DNA from: Cristatella mucedo
Lineage: Eukaryota > Bryozoa > Phylactolaemata > Cristatellidae
DNA length: 64,000 nt
Reading direction: 5' to 3'
Assembly (NCBI GenBank): GCA_009760855.2
Contig: WPIO01000038.1
Span: 957,001 to 1,021,000, forward strand
Part shown: one piece after another, positions 51,795 through 63,752 of the stretch
Numbering within the stretch: position 1 is the first letter of the stretch
How the letters are laid out: every line of letters begins with the position of its first letter
Made by a program: the position numbers and the translations under genes
Notes under the pieces: model-generated
What the model was told of the DNA's origin: nothing
The model's input: the letters and a program-made list of their open reading frames with translations, nothing else
The model's database searches: none

Positions 51795-52080
51795 CAGGTC
51801 CCTTCATTTTTTGGCTCCAGCCTACCTATCAGACCTAATCCACCACCAGTCCAAGCATCGAACCACCTGCTTTTCGGAAACCAACTGCTTACCTATAGCT
51901 CTTACGAACTTTAAATCTTTTGGAGACCATGCACGTAGTTCGTATGCTCCCAAAGCCTGGAACTCACTCCCAACTTCCGTTTTGACATCCCCTGAATTGA
52001 CCATTTTTTTAAATAAATTAAAAAGGCACCTATTTGCGACAGAATTCACTGGGTCCCTGTCATTCGTCTTGTGAACGTAG
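51795..52080 (+). mobile_element. LINE family 1, C-terminus and 3' UTR scrap
   Basis: It encodes MAPAYLSDLIHH, the family 1 ORF2 end, then SFGDHARSSYAPKAWNSLPT in the alternative frame typical of this 3' UTR. It breaks at about 52,080. Confidence 0.78.
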
Positions 52081-52082
52081 AT

Positions 52083-52245
52083 AAGAGTCGCTAATGGGAA
52101 GGCCTTCATGAGTTCGTGCGGAACAGCACAGCACGAGACTTTCGAGGGTCTGAAGCTGTAGAGATTGAACAGATATGAACGCAAATTGGGAGGTTATTAT
52201 AAATCTTAGAGTATTTGTTCATTTTACACTGCAGCGCCGTGTGTG
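52083..52245 (-). pseudogene. Scrap of the RING-module 3' flank (fourth copy)
   Basis: AATGGGAAGGCCTTCATGAG through CTTAGAGTATTTGTTCATTT matches the blocks downstream of the RING exons at 27,855, 32,520 and 59,735. No RING sequence is present. It ends in a direct fusion to LINE text at 52,246. Confidence 0.7.
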
Positions 52246-52875
52246 TCGTGAGCGCCGCAGTTGCCACAGCACACCACTTCACGCGGACCCTCACTAGTTC
52301 CCAGTCAAGGAACCGATCGACTTTAGGGTTATGCCACTCAATTTTAGGTCCCTTCATTATTTGACTCCATTCTACCTATCAGATTTACTCCCTCACCACG
52401 CTAAAAGTCCTAACACCCGCTTTTCGGGATCTAGCCGTTTACTTATTCCTCGAACATATCTAAAATCCTTTAGGGACCGTGCCTGCAGTTCGTAGGCTCC
52501 CTATATCTGGACCTTACTCCCTACCTGCGTCACGACATCTCCTGTCTTGTACGCATTTAAAAAGAAACTAAAATGCATCTATTTATCACAGCGATTAGTG
52601 GATGCCTGCGATTCATTCTTTATTTTCTTATGCGTGCTGACACTTCATGCTACCACTAGCCTTGCTTGGATTCTGATCCTGTGAATTTCAACCCCTAACC
52701 TTGTTCTTCTTGTTTATTGAGCATGCTATCACTAACAATTCGATCGTCCTTCCTTTCCAGCAGATTTAAAATACCTAAAAACAGATGATGCAGATACAGA
52801 TGATAGAAACAGATGAATGTAAGATACCTAAAAACTCCGAGGGCGCTATATCGAATTTATTATTATTATTATTAA
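52246..52875 (+). mobile_element. LINE family 1, 3' part
   Basis: It starts at the CRERRSCH-encoding block (GTCGTGAGCGCCGCAGTTGC) and continues through the ORF2 end and 3' UTR to an (ATT)n tail at 52,855-52,875. Diverged. Confidence 0.82.
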
Positions 52876-52899
52876 TTTCGGGTAAATGTATTATTATTA

Positions 52900-53650
52900 T
52901 CAATGCAACTGCGGCTATTGAATGGCAATCGACAGCAATGGCCCAGGCCAATACCCCAAATTGCGGCAGATTGACCAGAAATTGGTATCGCTAAGGCCCG
53001 AAATCGTCAATATATAAAACACTCGGCTGCATAGAACGTGAAACCACGGCATTATCAAGATGCTTTTCTCGTTAACTGTATCAATTCATGGCGATCTGGA
53101 GCAATGGACACGGCCAAAACTGCAATCTACAGCATTCCGCTACAAAATGCATTGAAATCTGGTTCGTAACGCTCCAGTTTTGAATGGCTATTACAAAGCA
53201 CTCCGTAAAAATTGCCAAAGCATAATTTTCTACCAATTACGCTCGTGAAATCTCGGGCAATGCAGGGTAATCTACGACATTGGCTCGCCTGAAGCAGAAA
53301 TCCGTAATAATCCATGGAAAACCGACTAAAAATTTGAATTGCTAGATTCAATCTGTCATTGCATATATCAGTTCATGGCTTACAAAGTGAAACTGTGGAG
53401 TTATAAAAAGCTTTACTTTCCTGTTTATTTTCAGCAATAAACGACTGTCAACTGCAATGGTAGGGGCTACTACAGTATTCCGCAAAAAAATTGCTAGATT
53501 GGCTTCGCGAAACTGCAACTCTTATTCCACGTAATGTTTCACTGTGCTCTATCTGCATATGCACCTTTATGAGAGCCTAATTGAAGTCGAGCCATGGAAA
53601 TCGACGGCAATAGTGGGGGAATAAGGTAATACCTTACGGCCCCTTATCAA
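52900..53650. repeat. CAATCGAC word-rich tract (third occurrence)
   Basis: It shares the word style of 26.7-27.8 and 31.6-32.5 kb (GGCAATCGACAGCAATGGC, TCTACAGCATTCCGCTAC). It is not colinear enough to call a copy of the duplication. Confidence 0.4.
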
Positions 53651-53694
53651 GTGACCGACAGTTGCCGAGAGATTCTTCAACTTTTCTTGCATAT

Positions 53695-56600
53695 GTAATG
53701 TAATGTCTCTCCGTCTGGAAAGCCAAAAAGCCAAAAGACTATGTGGGTGTTACGCAGAAGAGTTTTGTATGGCGAACTCACTGCCTAAGCGGCTTTCGGT
53801 ACGCATTCGGCAGCCAAAAGACTCCATCTTACCTAAGAAAGAATAATTGAGGAGCATAACAGAGTCAGGAGAGCAGTTGAGGTAATGAGTAGCACGGTAG
53901 TAGCCGATCAGGACCGCTGAAAAAGATGAGCCATATTCGGCAGCAGGAGAGGAATTGTCGTTGCATAAGAATTGTGGAAGTGAGTTCCACACCGTAGGAC
54001 CTGCTGAACGCCGACAGTCTTTAAGCTCAGGAATGGAGCAGCTAATTTATTTTCTGACCATATAGGACCTGAGTGCCCGACGAGGCTAAAACTGGTGCAG
54101 CAGTTCAGCTAGGTATGGAGGAGCCAAGCAGTGGCGAGCCTTGTGGATCAGCACAAAAACTTTGCTCTGTATGCGTTGATCGACCAGTAGCCATCCTGGG
54201 CCTTTTAGCAAAGGAGAAATGCGGTCAAACCTCTGAGACTTGAAAACTAGCCCTGCAGCCATATTCATAGCTATTTGCAGTGGCCTAGTTGCTTTTTTTG
54301 GTAGCCCAGTCACAATGGAATTACAATAATTAAGCCGGACAGAACTAAGGAGCTAGTTAAATTCTTTGCAAGCCACTGTGGAAGACAGCTTCTAACCTTA
54401 TGTTACGATCGAATGTGATGGCTAGCTGTAGAAATGAGTCTTCCGAATAAAGTTTTTAAAATTTAGAAAGCTGTCGAAAATGGCACCTAAATTCTGAGCA
54501 CGTAGTAATAGACGCACAACAGCATAATCTACTATAAGAGCAAAGCTTTTTAGTCCAGCAATGCGCTTAGAGTGTCCTACGAGCACCGGTTCTCTTTTAT
54601 TGTCATTTATTTTCAAGAAGTTTTCTGACATCCAGGATTTCATGTCGGCGAGGCAAGAATTCAGTTTATCAGTTGCTGCATCAGATTCCGACGGTTTTAA
54701 TGACAAATACAGCTGGGTGTTGCCAGGATAAAAGTGATATCCTATTCCACGGGCCTTAGTAACCTTTTCTGGAGATTGAGTCTAAATGGAGAACAGCAAG
54801 AGACCGAGGACTGATGTTTGAGGGACTCCAAAGGTGACCCCTCTCGGTTGTGAGACGTGACCCCTACACGACTCGGATTGAACGTGATCAGACAAGTATG
54901 ATTTGAACCACGCCAGTGCCTCCTTGTCTAATAGACCTATCGTTGTTCTCAATCGTTCAAGTTGGATATCGTGATCAATGGTGTAGAAGGCAGCTTATAG
55001 ATCTTTCAGAGGTAGGTAAGTGACATTCCGTCATCATTGCCACATAGAATGTCACCGCTGACACCGAGGAGAGCAGTTTTTTAATGGAGTGCTGCCACTC
55101 GAGCCCGTTTGAAATGTTTCTAACATTTCATTATTTCCAATATGTTCATCCAACATGCGGCATCAGCTGCTAAACAAAAACTTCTTCGTGAATCTTTGAC
55201 CCAAAAAAAGAAAGGAAAGGAAACTGGGCGATAATTTGCAAGGACTTCTGTATCTAATCCAGACTTTTAAAGTATCGCTTCAACGATTGCCGATTTAAAG
55301 GACTTGGGTTTGACCCCTTTTTACCAGAGAAGCATTACAAATCTTGGTTATGGCTGTGCAAAGTTGGTCTGCCAGTGAAGACCGTAGAGCTGATAATAGA
55401 TTCTTCAGGAGACGGGCTTTTCAACTAAACCTTATTAAGTTAGCCGCATCGCAAGCAGAAACCTCGGAAAACCTTTAAAGGAAGAGCACAAGTTGAGATT
55501 CTAATATTGCTTTACTAGGAGTTCAGTTTATGGAGGTAGGAATATGCTCATTGTTTTCAAAAAAGAACGCTGAAAACGTTTCGGCTGAACCGTTAGTATC
55601 TGGCGAGTCAGACCTTTCAGCATTTGTCAGTAAATGGTTTATCGTCTTATATATCTGTTTTGGGTCCGACTGGCAAGAATTCAGGTTTCGAGTGAAAAAA
55701 TAAACCCTGGCTTGTTTAAGCTTCCGGTTATAAACCTGAAGAAAGTTTTTGAAATTGACTAGATCTGCATCGAAATCCGGTTTCCTAAAACGACCTTCAA
55801 GTCTGCGTTTAAGCCCGCGCATCTTTTGAAGTTTTCTGCAAATTGAAAGGAATCTCCACGGGTATGTACACGGTTAGAATGAAGGGGAGCTAAATTGTCA
55901 ATAGCATTCCTAATTGTCACGTTCGCTGCATCAGCCAGGGTATCGAGGCTAGTGCTTGAGTATGGGTGCACATCAACAAGACCTGCATCACAAAGATATT
56001 TCAAAAGTTTGTCGATGACAATGCTTTTTAAGTTACGTGGCTGGACAGGTTTGACAATTTTCACTGTACGTGCATGGGAGTAGGAATAGTAAACGAGACC
56101 GAACAACGATCCGAGTGGGTCAGTGGTCACCACAAGATCAGTGGGGAAGACATGTTTAGTAATCACGAGATCTAGGATATGGCTACCGACGTGTGTGGTA
56201 CGATTAACGAGTTGGACCAAACCAAAATTCCCCAGAGATTCAAGAAATGAGCGAACCAGGCCGTTGATATGGTTGTCAACGTGGATATGGAGGTATCCAG
56301 CAATCAGTAATGGGCTGTAACACACAAATATTTTAGCGAAGAGCTACAAAAACTCCTCTAAAAACAAGCTTAGAGAGCCTGCAGGTGGTCGGTGTATCAT
56401 AACTGTGAGAGGCACTGTCATTGATAAGAACCTGATTGAGAACCTGCAATGATGAGAGCCTGCAGGTGATTCAAAGGATGCGAACCAAATGCGAAAAAAG
56501 ATGCACACCTTACAGCTTACAAGTGATTCACGAACAAGAGTTGCAATCCAGCCACAAACGTTGTCAGAACTCATGGACCAAAAGAATGAGAACCCGGGCG

Positions 56601-57175
56601 GGGTCGTCTCAGATATACAGCTACTGGAACGAGGCTCCGTCTAATTTTCAGTAAGCAGAAATGCATCTAGCTTCTCCTGGACAACCTGATCATGGATAAG
56701 TAATCCCTTGATTTTTAGCGAACGGGAATTTAGTAACTGGAATTTAAGAGGCTGTCCAAAAACTGTGCGACGCCGATCAAGTGGCTTGCATTCAAGTCGG
56801 TATGTAGCCGGTCTGGCAGACGCAGCCCCTTCGAGTTTGAATTAGACCTTAGTAACGGCCGCCGGTTGACTTTTCCCAACATGCTGAGGCATGGCAGGTG
56901 AGCTACTATCACAACGAGTGCTATTCATCGCTTTAAACTCACGGGTCTCGGGTTCGAGAGCTGTTGATAGAGCGAATGCAGGTTGCACGGAGGCTCTGAC
57001 TGACCATCGAAGATGTCCAGCCGGTAGGTATCGACCAATGGCGACGTCGCTCCTTATGCTAGGCAGTTCCTGTTTTGCGTAGCATATCCAAGGAAAGCTC
57101 CTAAATAGACAAAGCGAATATAGCAGTGGAATACCCGAAGGTCTAGCGGCAAACAACAGGTAAAGGTCCACACCA
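53695..57175 (-). mobile_element. LINE family 2, longest copy (endonuclease to 3' end), decayed
   Basis: Reading down the minus strand: a 5' region at 57,171-56,730; endonuclease start LLNSRSLKIKGLLIHDQ ... LDAFLLTE at about 56,735-56,645; the later endonuclease part at 56,325-55,760 (LLIAGYLHIHVDN, where GDFN would stand; HILDLVIT); a connecting region (55,822-55,523); a decayed RT; then the C-terminus (54,313-53,750) and a CATTAC end near 53,697. Stops and frameshifts are frequent. It shows the gene order of a CR1/L2-type ORF2 but cannot be active. Confidence 0.85.
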
Positions 57176-57394
57176 CGTTAGGAGTGGCCCGAGGCCGCTC
57201 TCTAGCGTGGGGACGAAGTGCATCATGCAGCACGCTGCATTAAAAGTATAGCCAAAGGCAATAGTTTAAACAACCGAGAATGCAAAATCGAGTGAAATTC
57301 ACAGCAATCAGCAGCAATGACCCGTCTTCTACTACGATCCTCTTCAAATTCACTGGAAATCGGCTGCTTCAATTTATAATTATCACACCACATA
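57176..57394. other. No gene seen
   Basis: Short unassigned gap between two LINEs, with a few CAGCAATCAGCAGCAATGAC-type words. Confidence 0.4.
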
Positions 57395-59130
57395 AAAATA
57401 ATACTACTGACTCACTTGATAAAGCACCCTCAGAGAACTCAATCTGTTTCTAGGCTCTTTACATTTGCTGCAAAGGGAAACGGGATTTAATTTTGATTAA
57501 TATCATGCTTGATAAACAACATGAGCAATATGGTTAGGGGTTACATGCATATGGTCAGCATGTAATTATGGTTGGTGGCGGCATGCACGGTGTCAGCACG
57601 CATCAGCACATAAAGGACGAATCACAGGGACCAACTAAATGCTGTCCTAAACAGGTGTTTTTCTAAGTTATTTTTAAATGTGGTCAAATCAGGAAATGTT
57701 CTGACGCAAGTCGGGAGGGAGTTTCAGGCTTTGGTAGCATACGAACTAAATGCACAGTCTCCAAAGGATTTGAGGTCTGTACGAGGTAGTGGTAAACTGT
57801 TGGATTCTGAAGACCTGGTGGTACGATGCTTGGGCTGCTAGGGGAGTAGACCAAATAGATAGGCTGGAGCCAAAGAATGAGGTGACCTGAAAGTGAGCGA
57901 AGAAACTTTGAAGTCGATCCGTCGCATTACTGGTAGTCAGTCCAGGTCGGCGAGAAGTGGTGTGATGTGGCAACTTCGACATTCGCGACAGACAAGCCTA
58001 GATGCAGAGTTTTGCACAAGCTGTAATTGCCTGATTGCACGTGCCGGTAGGCCAGCAAGCAGCGAGTTACAGAAATCAAGTCGGGATGTCACAAATTCAT
58101 CGACCAATTTAGACGTGATATTTTTATCTAAACCGTGATGGCACGCTAGTTAAAGCGGTTGCTTTCACGACCTCGGTCCCAAAGGTCGTGGGTTCGATTC
58201 CTGCGGTGGGCGATTCTTTATCACCACTGCAAGAGGTGGTGATAGCCCTAAAGGTTCTTCTGTCGCTATACAAAAAGAGGCTGTTCAATCAGCAAGGATT
58301 ATTATTATTATTATTATTTAACAAGCCCGAATTTTACCAATTTTATGTGGCTGAAAGTAGGCAGATTTGATTGTGGACCTGATATGGTCGTCTAACGAGA
58401 GGTCACTTGGGAACATGATACTTAGATTTCGAGCTGATTCAACAGCAGATATGCTGGCAGAGCCAACTTTGAGCTTCAACCATTCCGATTTCTGAATCAC
58501 GCTGGGTCTGCGTGTAACTAGTAAGTACGTTTTACCACCTTTTAGTTTTAGAACATTTGCTGCCATCCATGTGCGGATGTCATCAATACGTGCAACAAGT
58601 GAATTGAGAGAATTAAAGGTGCTCGAAGGCTGGGAGGGATCAAAGCGAAGGTACAACTGAGTGTCATCCGCATAGAAGTGAAAGCCTAGATTGTGCTTGG
58701 CAATTACATCAGCAAGAGGGAGAGTATAATCCATGGAAAGAACCAGACCTAGCACGGAGCCCTGAGGTACCCAATATTTCAGAGGTACCTCAGATGATCT
58801 TTGTCCATTCACATCAATACTATGGAGTCTCCCACTGAGATATGATCTGAACCATTGTAGAGCAGTGCCAGTGATGCCCAGGCGAGATGAGAGGCGGTTT
58901 AGAAGAACTTTGTGATCGATATTATCACAAGCTGCCGAATGATCGAGCAAAACACGCAGAGACACTACCTTGTGTCTGCATTCCTAAGTAGATCGGTGTA
59001 CACCCTTTACAATGCTGACTCTGTGAAGTCATTAGCTCTAAAGCCAGACTGGAAGTTAGTGGCAAGGTTTAGGTTTCGATATATGAGTTCAGCTGGTCTG
59101 CCACGACCTGTTCCCGTGTCTTTGATAGGA
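57395..59130 (-). mobile_element. LINE family 1 copy split by a SINE
   Basis: The 3' UTR and ORF2 C-terminus occupy 57,395-58,132. After the SINE, the RT core continues at 58,319-59,130 with [14 protein letters not shown] and [11 protein letters not shown] 215-codon frame (58,318-58,965) remains open. It is 5'-truncated near 59,130 with several stops, hence inactive. Confidence 0.9.
58133..58318 (+). mobile_element. tRNA-derived SINE type 1, best copy, nested in a LINE
   Basis: A tRNA-like head with an A-box-like TGGCACGCTAGTTAAAGC and a perfect B-box GGTTCGATTCC is followed by the hairpin body 'CACCACTGCAAGAGGTGGTG', CTGTCGCTATACAAAAAGAG, and an (ATT)n tail. LINE sequence resumes after it with a short AAC overlap. 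It is the reference for the other type 1 copies. Confidence 0.92.
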
Positions 59131-59164
59131 ATGGTAGAAAGGAGACTACGAGTAAACAATAACT

Positions 59165-59420
59165 GAAGATTATTGCAGCGCGAAATAATAATTACAGCTT
59201 CTAGTCTACTCCTTCCATGATGCCCCTAACCATACTTGCATGCTGATCCCGTGTATTTCACCCCCGTTATTCTGATTGTTTATTGAGCATGCTGTAGCTG
59301 ACCATTCGATTTTGTTTCCATTCCAGCAAATGCAAAAGGCCTAGAGAGACGAAGAATAAGAGAGATTGAGTTGTTTTGGGAAGCTTTATCAGTGTCTTGC
59401 TGTTATTATTAATGTCCGGT
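59165..59420 (+). mobile_element. LINE family 1, 3' UTR end
   Basis: The 3' UTR with the CTAACCATACTTGCATGCTG block ends in TTTATCAGTG and an eroded TTATTATT tail. Confidence 0.8.
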
Positions 59421-59727
59421 CAGTTTTAGTCTAATTAGAGTGGATTATGGTAATTCGTTGATGTCATTGAGGCTAGGCGTTCGCGTGTGTGACAGCACGT
59501 GTGGGGTCGGCGTTCGCGCCTTTGACCGATAACCGTTATTGGTTGAAGTTTCAGCAGAGTGGACTTACACTTTTCTGGATAGGGCTAAGACAAATGCTGC
59601 TAGAGCGGCAAGTCAAGGGCGCATAAGTTCAGGGTCGGTTTCCAGCTGGTATATCATGATTTAAATAGATCATACTTCAAAAAATGCAAAGAGTTAACAA
59701 TAGAGCGACATAGTGGACGTAAATAAG
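59421..59727. other. No gene seen
   Basis: Unassigned sequence between the LINE end and the third RING module. Confidence 0.4.
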
Positions 59728-59989
59728 ACGTGTTGCTGGAAAGGCATTTATGAGGTCGTGCAAAACAGCTCAGCACGGAGCTTTTGGTGTGCTGAAGCTG
59801 TAGAGCTTAACAGGACGTGTTCAAAATCGGAAGATGGTTTTACGTCTTAGAGTAGCGGTTCGTTTTACATTGCAATGCCGTGAGCACTGCACTCCAGGAT
59901 AAATGAAAAGCTGAAGGTGGCCAGACGCAACTGCAAAATTGAAACCACACACTTCGTGCTTGCTGGCATTAAATATCTGCCACAAACCA

Positions 59990-59995
59990 TTTATT
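59990..59995 (-). promoter_or_regulatory. Candidate poly(A) signal, RING module copy 3
   Basis: A minus-strand AATAAA lies 162 nt beyond the RING frame stop, at the same relative place as in the other two modules. Confidence 0.45.
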
Positions 59996-60156
59996 CAAAT
60001 TGCACCGACGCAATTTATATCTATGCAAAAGCTGATACAGATAAGCTACCCACTGGCAAGTGGTCGGGGCTCATTGAGGTTCATTAAAGCTCAAAGGTGG
60101 CGTCTTCATGCTAGCCTCAGAATGCGGTTCATCAACTGGCCGCCAACGAAACCACC

Positions 60157-60569
60157 TCAGCTGCCAATGCAATCGCTCGCTCTCTGCCCTCTCGGTTCGG
60201 GCATCGGCTGGATTCCGGTAGGTATGTCGCTTAAAACCTCCGACTCACTTGCGTCGTTTTTTCCAACTCGATCCTTGTCCATATCGCCTGGCACCGATAT
60301 TTCATTTTCGCAGGCGGCGCCACCATCGCCATCGTCGTTGCATGTAGCCAACAGCTTCCGTTCGTCGATCCTCTGTCGGCAGAGCGGGCACGTGTCCACT
60401 GTGGCCGTGCATTCATGGCAGAAGTTGTCGTGACCGCAGGGTAGAAGGCGAATAGCAGTGGGCGCGTGGTCGAGGCATATGCAACAATAGGACAGGCGGC
60501 CGCTTGTCTGAAAGATAAGTTCGCCAGCGAGCTTGAATGACGACTTAAACCTGTCGGAAGAGAATGCGA
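60157..60569 (-). CDS. RING-finger 3' terminal exon, copy 3, intact zinc ligands, cut by LINE
   Basis: The minus-strand frame is open from the LINE junction at about 60,569 to a stop at 60,157, with no ATG of its own. It reads SSFKLAGELIFQTSGRL, then a canonical C3HC4 RING: C-x2-C-x12-C-G-H-x3-C-x2-C-x6-C-P-L-C, followed by RQRIDER. A roughly 65-residue acidic tail with SESEVLSDIPTG completes it. All eight ligands are present, and the E2-contacting Pro-Leu after the seventh ligand is kept. The spacing equals that of gene A. A RING with this profile would act as an E3 ligase, but the upstream exon part is displaced by the LINE at 60,570. It is either a recently broken gene or the LINE lies at an intron edge. 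It may belong to a third MYLIP-like paralogue beyond the window. Confidence 0.65.
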
Positions 60570-60805
60570 TTCATTCTAGCCTCCTGACATAGAGCGCTCT
60601 AACGTGCATTCGTGTTCGTTGCAGAATTCTTCCGAAAACCGAAGTTCTTGCGAACATCGTATCCGGAAAAGATACAGATAAGACCTGTTTAAAGTTATTG
60701 TGATTGTTATTTGACCGTAGCGCGTAAGAAATTACGCGCTTATGGACATCTAAACGCTTATCGCTTTGGGCTGCTGGGTCTCCCACGCCTCCTGCTGCCT
60801 TAGCT

Positions 60806-62272
60806 ATGCCAGCGGCTAGTAACCTGCTTGTTAATTATGATCGTCAGCAGCTGCTATCGCCTCGTCATCGTAGATCAAATGCATTCCTAGATGTTAATGT
60901 TGTTGCTAAGATTAATGAACTATGCATTAACAAAAGAAAAGCACCCCATAGCCGCCGCCACGGCCGGAACCGCCAGCTCAGACGCCGCTCGTTGGGCTGG
61001 AACTTCGAGCTGAGTACCCGCTCGTTTGGTATTTCTAGCATTGTCTCGAACCGCTCAGCACGCTCCCCCACATGCGTCACTGTAAATCTCTCTAACTTTG
61101 TGGTCATCAGGCCTGTTGTAACTCCATCGGCCAGACTTAACGTTTGCCTTTGGAATCCTCGCTCAATGTGCAATAAACCTCTGGTAATAAGCAACCTCAT
61201 TTGTGAAAATGGTATCGACCTGCTCGCCCTAACTGAAACCTGGCTGAAATCGATAAACTGCCCGACAATTAAAGACGCTACTCCATCCGGTTTCTCGTTC
61301 TTTCACACCCCTAGATCAATCAAAACTGGAGGTGGAGTTGCTATTATCGTGGGCTCGAAATTCAACTTCAAGCCATTTGCAGTAACCTCGAAGCAGTCTT
61401 TTGAATCAATTGCCTTGGTCTTACTCGAAAACAAGCTACCGATAGTGGCAGTAGTCTATCCCCCACCAGGTACAAAATCCTCCTTTATCTCAGATTTCTC
61501 CGATCTCATTTCAATTCTGTGTGCAAGAAATCGATTCTTCCTCGGTATGGGTGATTTCAACGTTCACTTTGATAACTTATCTGACGCTTTCAGCAACGAA
61601 TTTCGTGCATTGACTGACTCGTTGTCTCTTGTGGCTCATGTGCATGGCCCTACCCACATCAAGGGTCACACATTCGACCAGATTTTCTCACACAACTGCA
61701 CTTTGTCATCACCAATTATTACCAAATCCTGCTTATCTGACCACATGCAGATCTCATTCAATCCACAGTGTGTGCCCACATCCTCCTCTAAAATAACCTG
61801 TGAATCGCGAAACCTCAAGACCCTTGACATCGATGCTGTCCGTGCGAGAATATCTGCTTCGACTCTGCTGCTCAGCTCTCCCGCCGATCTCTCATCATTG
61901 GTATATAGCTACAACACGACACTAGCTGACAAGCTCGAAGAGTTTGCACCTCTAAAGCGCACTGTGCGCTCCCGCCCAGACGGCCTATGGTTTACCACAG
62001 ACATTAAACTAGCCAGGTCTACTAAACGAAAGCTTGAAAAAGCATACAAAAGATCCGGACTAACTGTCCATCGACAGGCATATGAAGACTACTGTAAGTC
62101 GTACCAATCGATCCTAGCAAATGCCAAGTCTAGCTTCTATAGAAACATTGTTGAATCACAGATGCACAATCCAAAAAAGCTGATGTCGACAGTAAACCAT
62201 CTCCTCAACCGTTCCCAGACTAGCTCCTTACCTGATGATCCTTATGATGATCTCGCCTATCGCTTCTCTTGA
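60806..62272 (+). pseudogene. LINE family 1 ORF2, N-terminal part with APE endonuclease
   Basis: 488 open codons start at the ATG at 60,806. A basic region comes first (RRHGRNRQLRRR). The endonuclease motifs follow: LNVCLWNPRSM near residue 111, LLALTETWL near 142 (catalytic Glu), GMGDFNVHF near 247 (Asp-x-Asn), HTFDQIF, and LSDHMQISF near 311 (Asp-His pair). These are the expected catalytic positions of APE-type LINE endonucleases that nick the target. The domain looks intact. The frame ends where CGA became TGA relative to the 37.7-38.4 kb copy (RFS-R-FFVQK). Confidence 0.93.
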
Positions 62273-63752
62273 TTCTTTGTGCAGAAGATAGACAAAATCA
62301 GGGAATCCATCCCTGCGATGACAACCTCCCCACTAGAATGCTGTTCCTCGGTTCCCGACTGCACCTCAATGTCTGCATTTAAGCAGGTCACAAGTGACCT
62401 AGTCCTAAAGTTCTTATCGCAATCAAAGAATACAAGTCCTCTGGACCCTATTCCCACTGTCCTGCTCCTACTTTGCATTGATCTGCTGCTGCCATGCATA
62501 ACTAACATCATTAATATGTAATTAGCCTCAGGTCATATCCCAGCACCTTTCAAAAAAGTTGTAGTCAGGCCTCTCCTCAAGAAAGTAACACTAGACCAAG
62601 ATAACTTGAGCAACTACCGCCCAGTCTCCCTTCTCCCATTTCTATCAAAGACACTGGAACGGGTCGTGGCAGACCAGCTAAACTCATATATCGAAACCTC
62701 ACACCTTGCTAGTAAGTTCCAGTCCGGCTTTAGAGCTAATCACTCCACAGAGTCAGCATTGCTTAGGGTATACAGTGACCTACTTAAGAATGCAGACATG
62801 GGTAGAGTGTCTCTGCTTTTGTTTTGCTCGATCTTTCGGCAGCTTTTGACACCACCGATCACAAAGTTCTTCTAGAGCACCTCTCATCTCGCCTGGGCAT
62901 CACTGGCACTGCTCTGCATTGGTTCAGGTCCTATCTCAGTGGGAGACTCCAGAGTATTGACGTGAATGAACAAAGATCACCTGAAGTACCTCTGAAATAT
63001 GGAGTACCTCAGGGCTCCGTGCTAGGTCCCGTTATTTTCATAGTTTATACTCTGCCTCTTGCTGATGTGATTGCCAAGCACAATCTAGGCTTTCACTTCT
63101 ATGCAGATGACACTCAGTTATACCTTTGCTTTGATCCCTCTCAGCCATCCAGCACCTCAAATTCTCTCAACTCACTAGCTGCATGCATTGATGACATCCA
63201 CACATGGATGGCAGCAAATTTTCTAAAACTGAACGATGACAAAACTAACTTACTATTTATGGGCAAACCCAGTGTGATTCAGAAATTGGAAAGGCTGACG
63301 CTCAAAATTGGCTCTGCCAGCATATCTCCTTTCAAATCAGCTCGAAACCTAGGTGTTATATTTCAACGCGACCTTTCGTTAGACGACCATATCAGATCAA
63401 CGGTAAAATCTGCCTATTTTCAGCTTCATAATATTGCTAAAATTTGGGCTTGTTCAGAAAAGGATACCACGTCTTAGTTGGTCCATGCATTTGTGACATC
63501 TCGTCTCGACTTCTGAAACTCACTGCTTACTGGCCTACCAGCATGTGCGATCAAGCAATTGCAGCTCATGCAAAACTCTGCAGCTAGACTTGTCTGTCGT
63601 GAGCGTCGCAGTGGCCACATTACTCAACTTCTCGCCGACCTGCACTGGCTACCAGTCAAGCAACGGATTGTCTTCAAGGTTTTGGCGCTCACTTTTAGGT
63701 CCCTTCATTCTATGGCTCCAGGCTATCTCTTCGACATGCTCCCCCATTAGGC
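62273..63752 (+). pseudogene. LINE family 1 ORF2, RT part, broken
   Basis: The reading resumes after the first stop: FFVQKIDKIRESIPAM, then NYRPVSLLPFLSKTLERVVA, FQSGFRANHSTESALLR, LDLSAAFDTTDHK (after a frameshift), [16 protein letters not shown], and [14 protein letters not shown] with the catalytic YADD at 63,100-63,111. It ends at the normal APGYLFDMLPH terminus. It is a CR1/L2-type RT by motif order and by the short microsatellite-ended 3' UTR of the family. The catalytic box is intact, but internal stops and a frameshift prevent full-length synthesis. Confidence 0.93.

Noticed and set aside
58139-58215. Functional tRNA gene
   Set aside because: The A and B boxes are those of a SINE head. 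It continues into the SINE body and ATT tail, and no proper cloverleaf with paired acceptor stem is seen.
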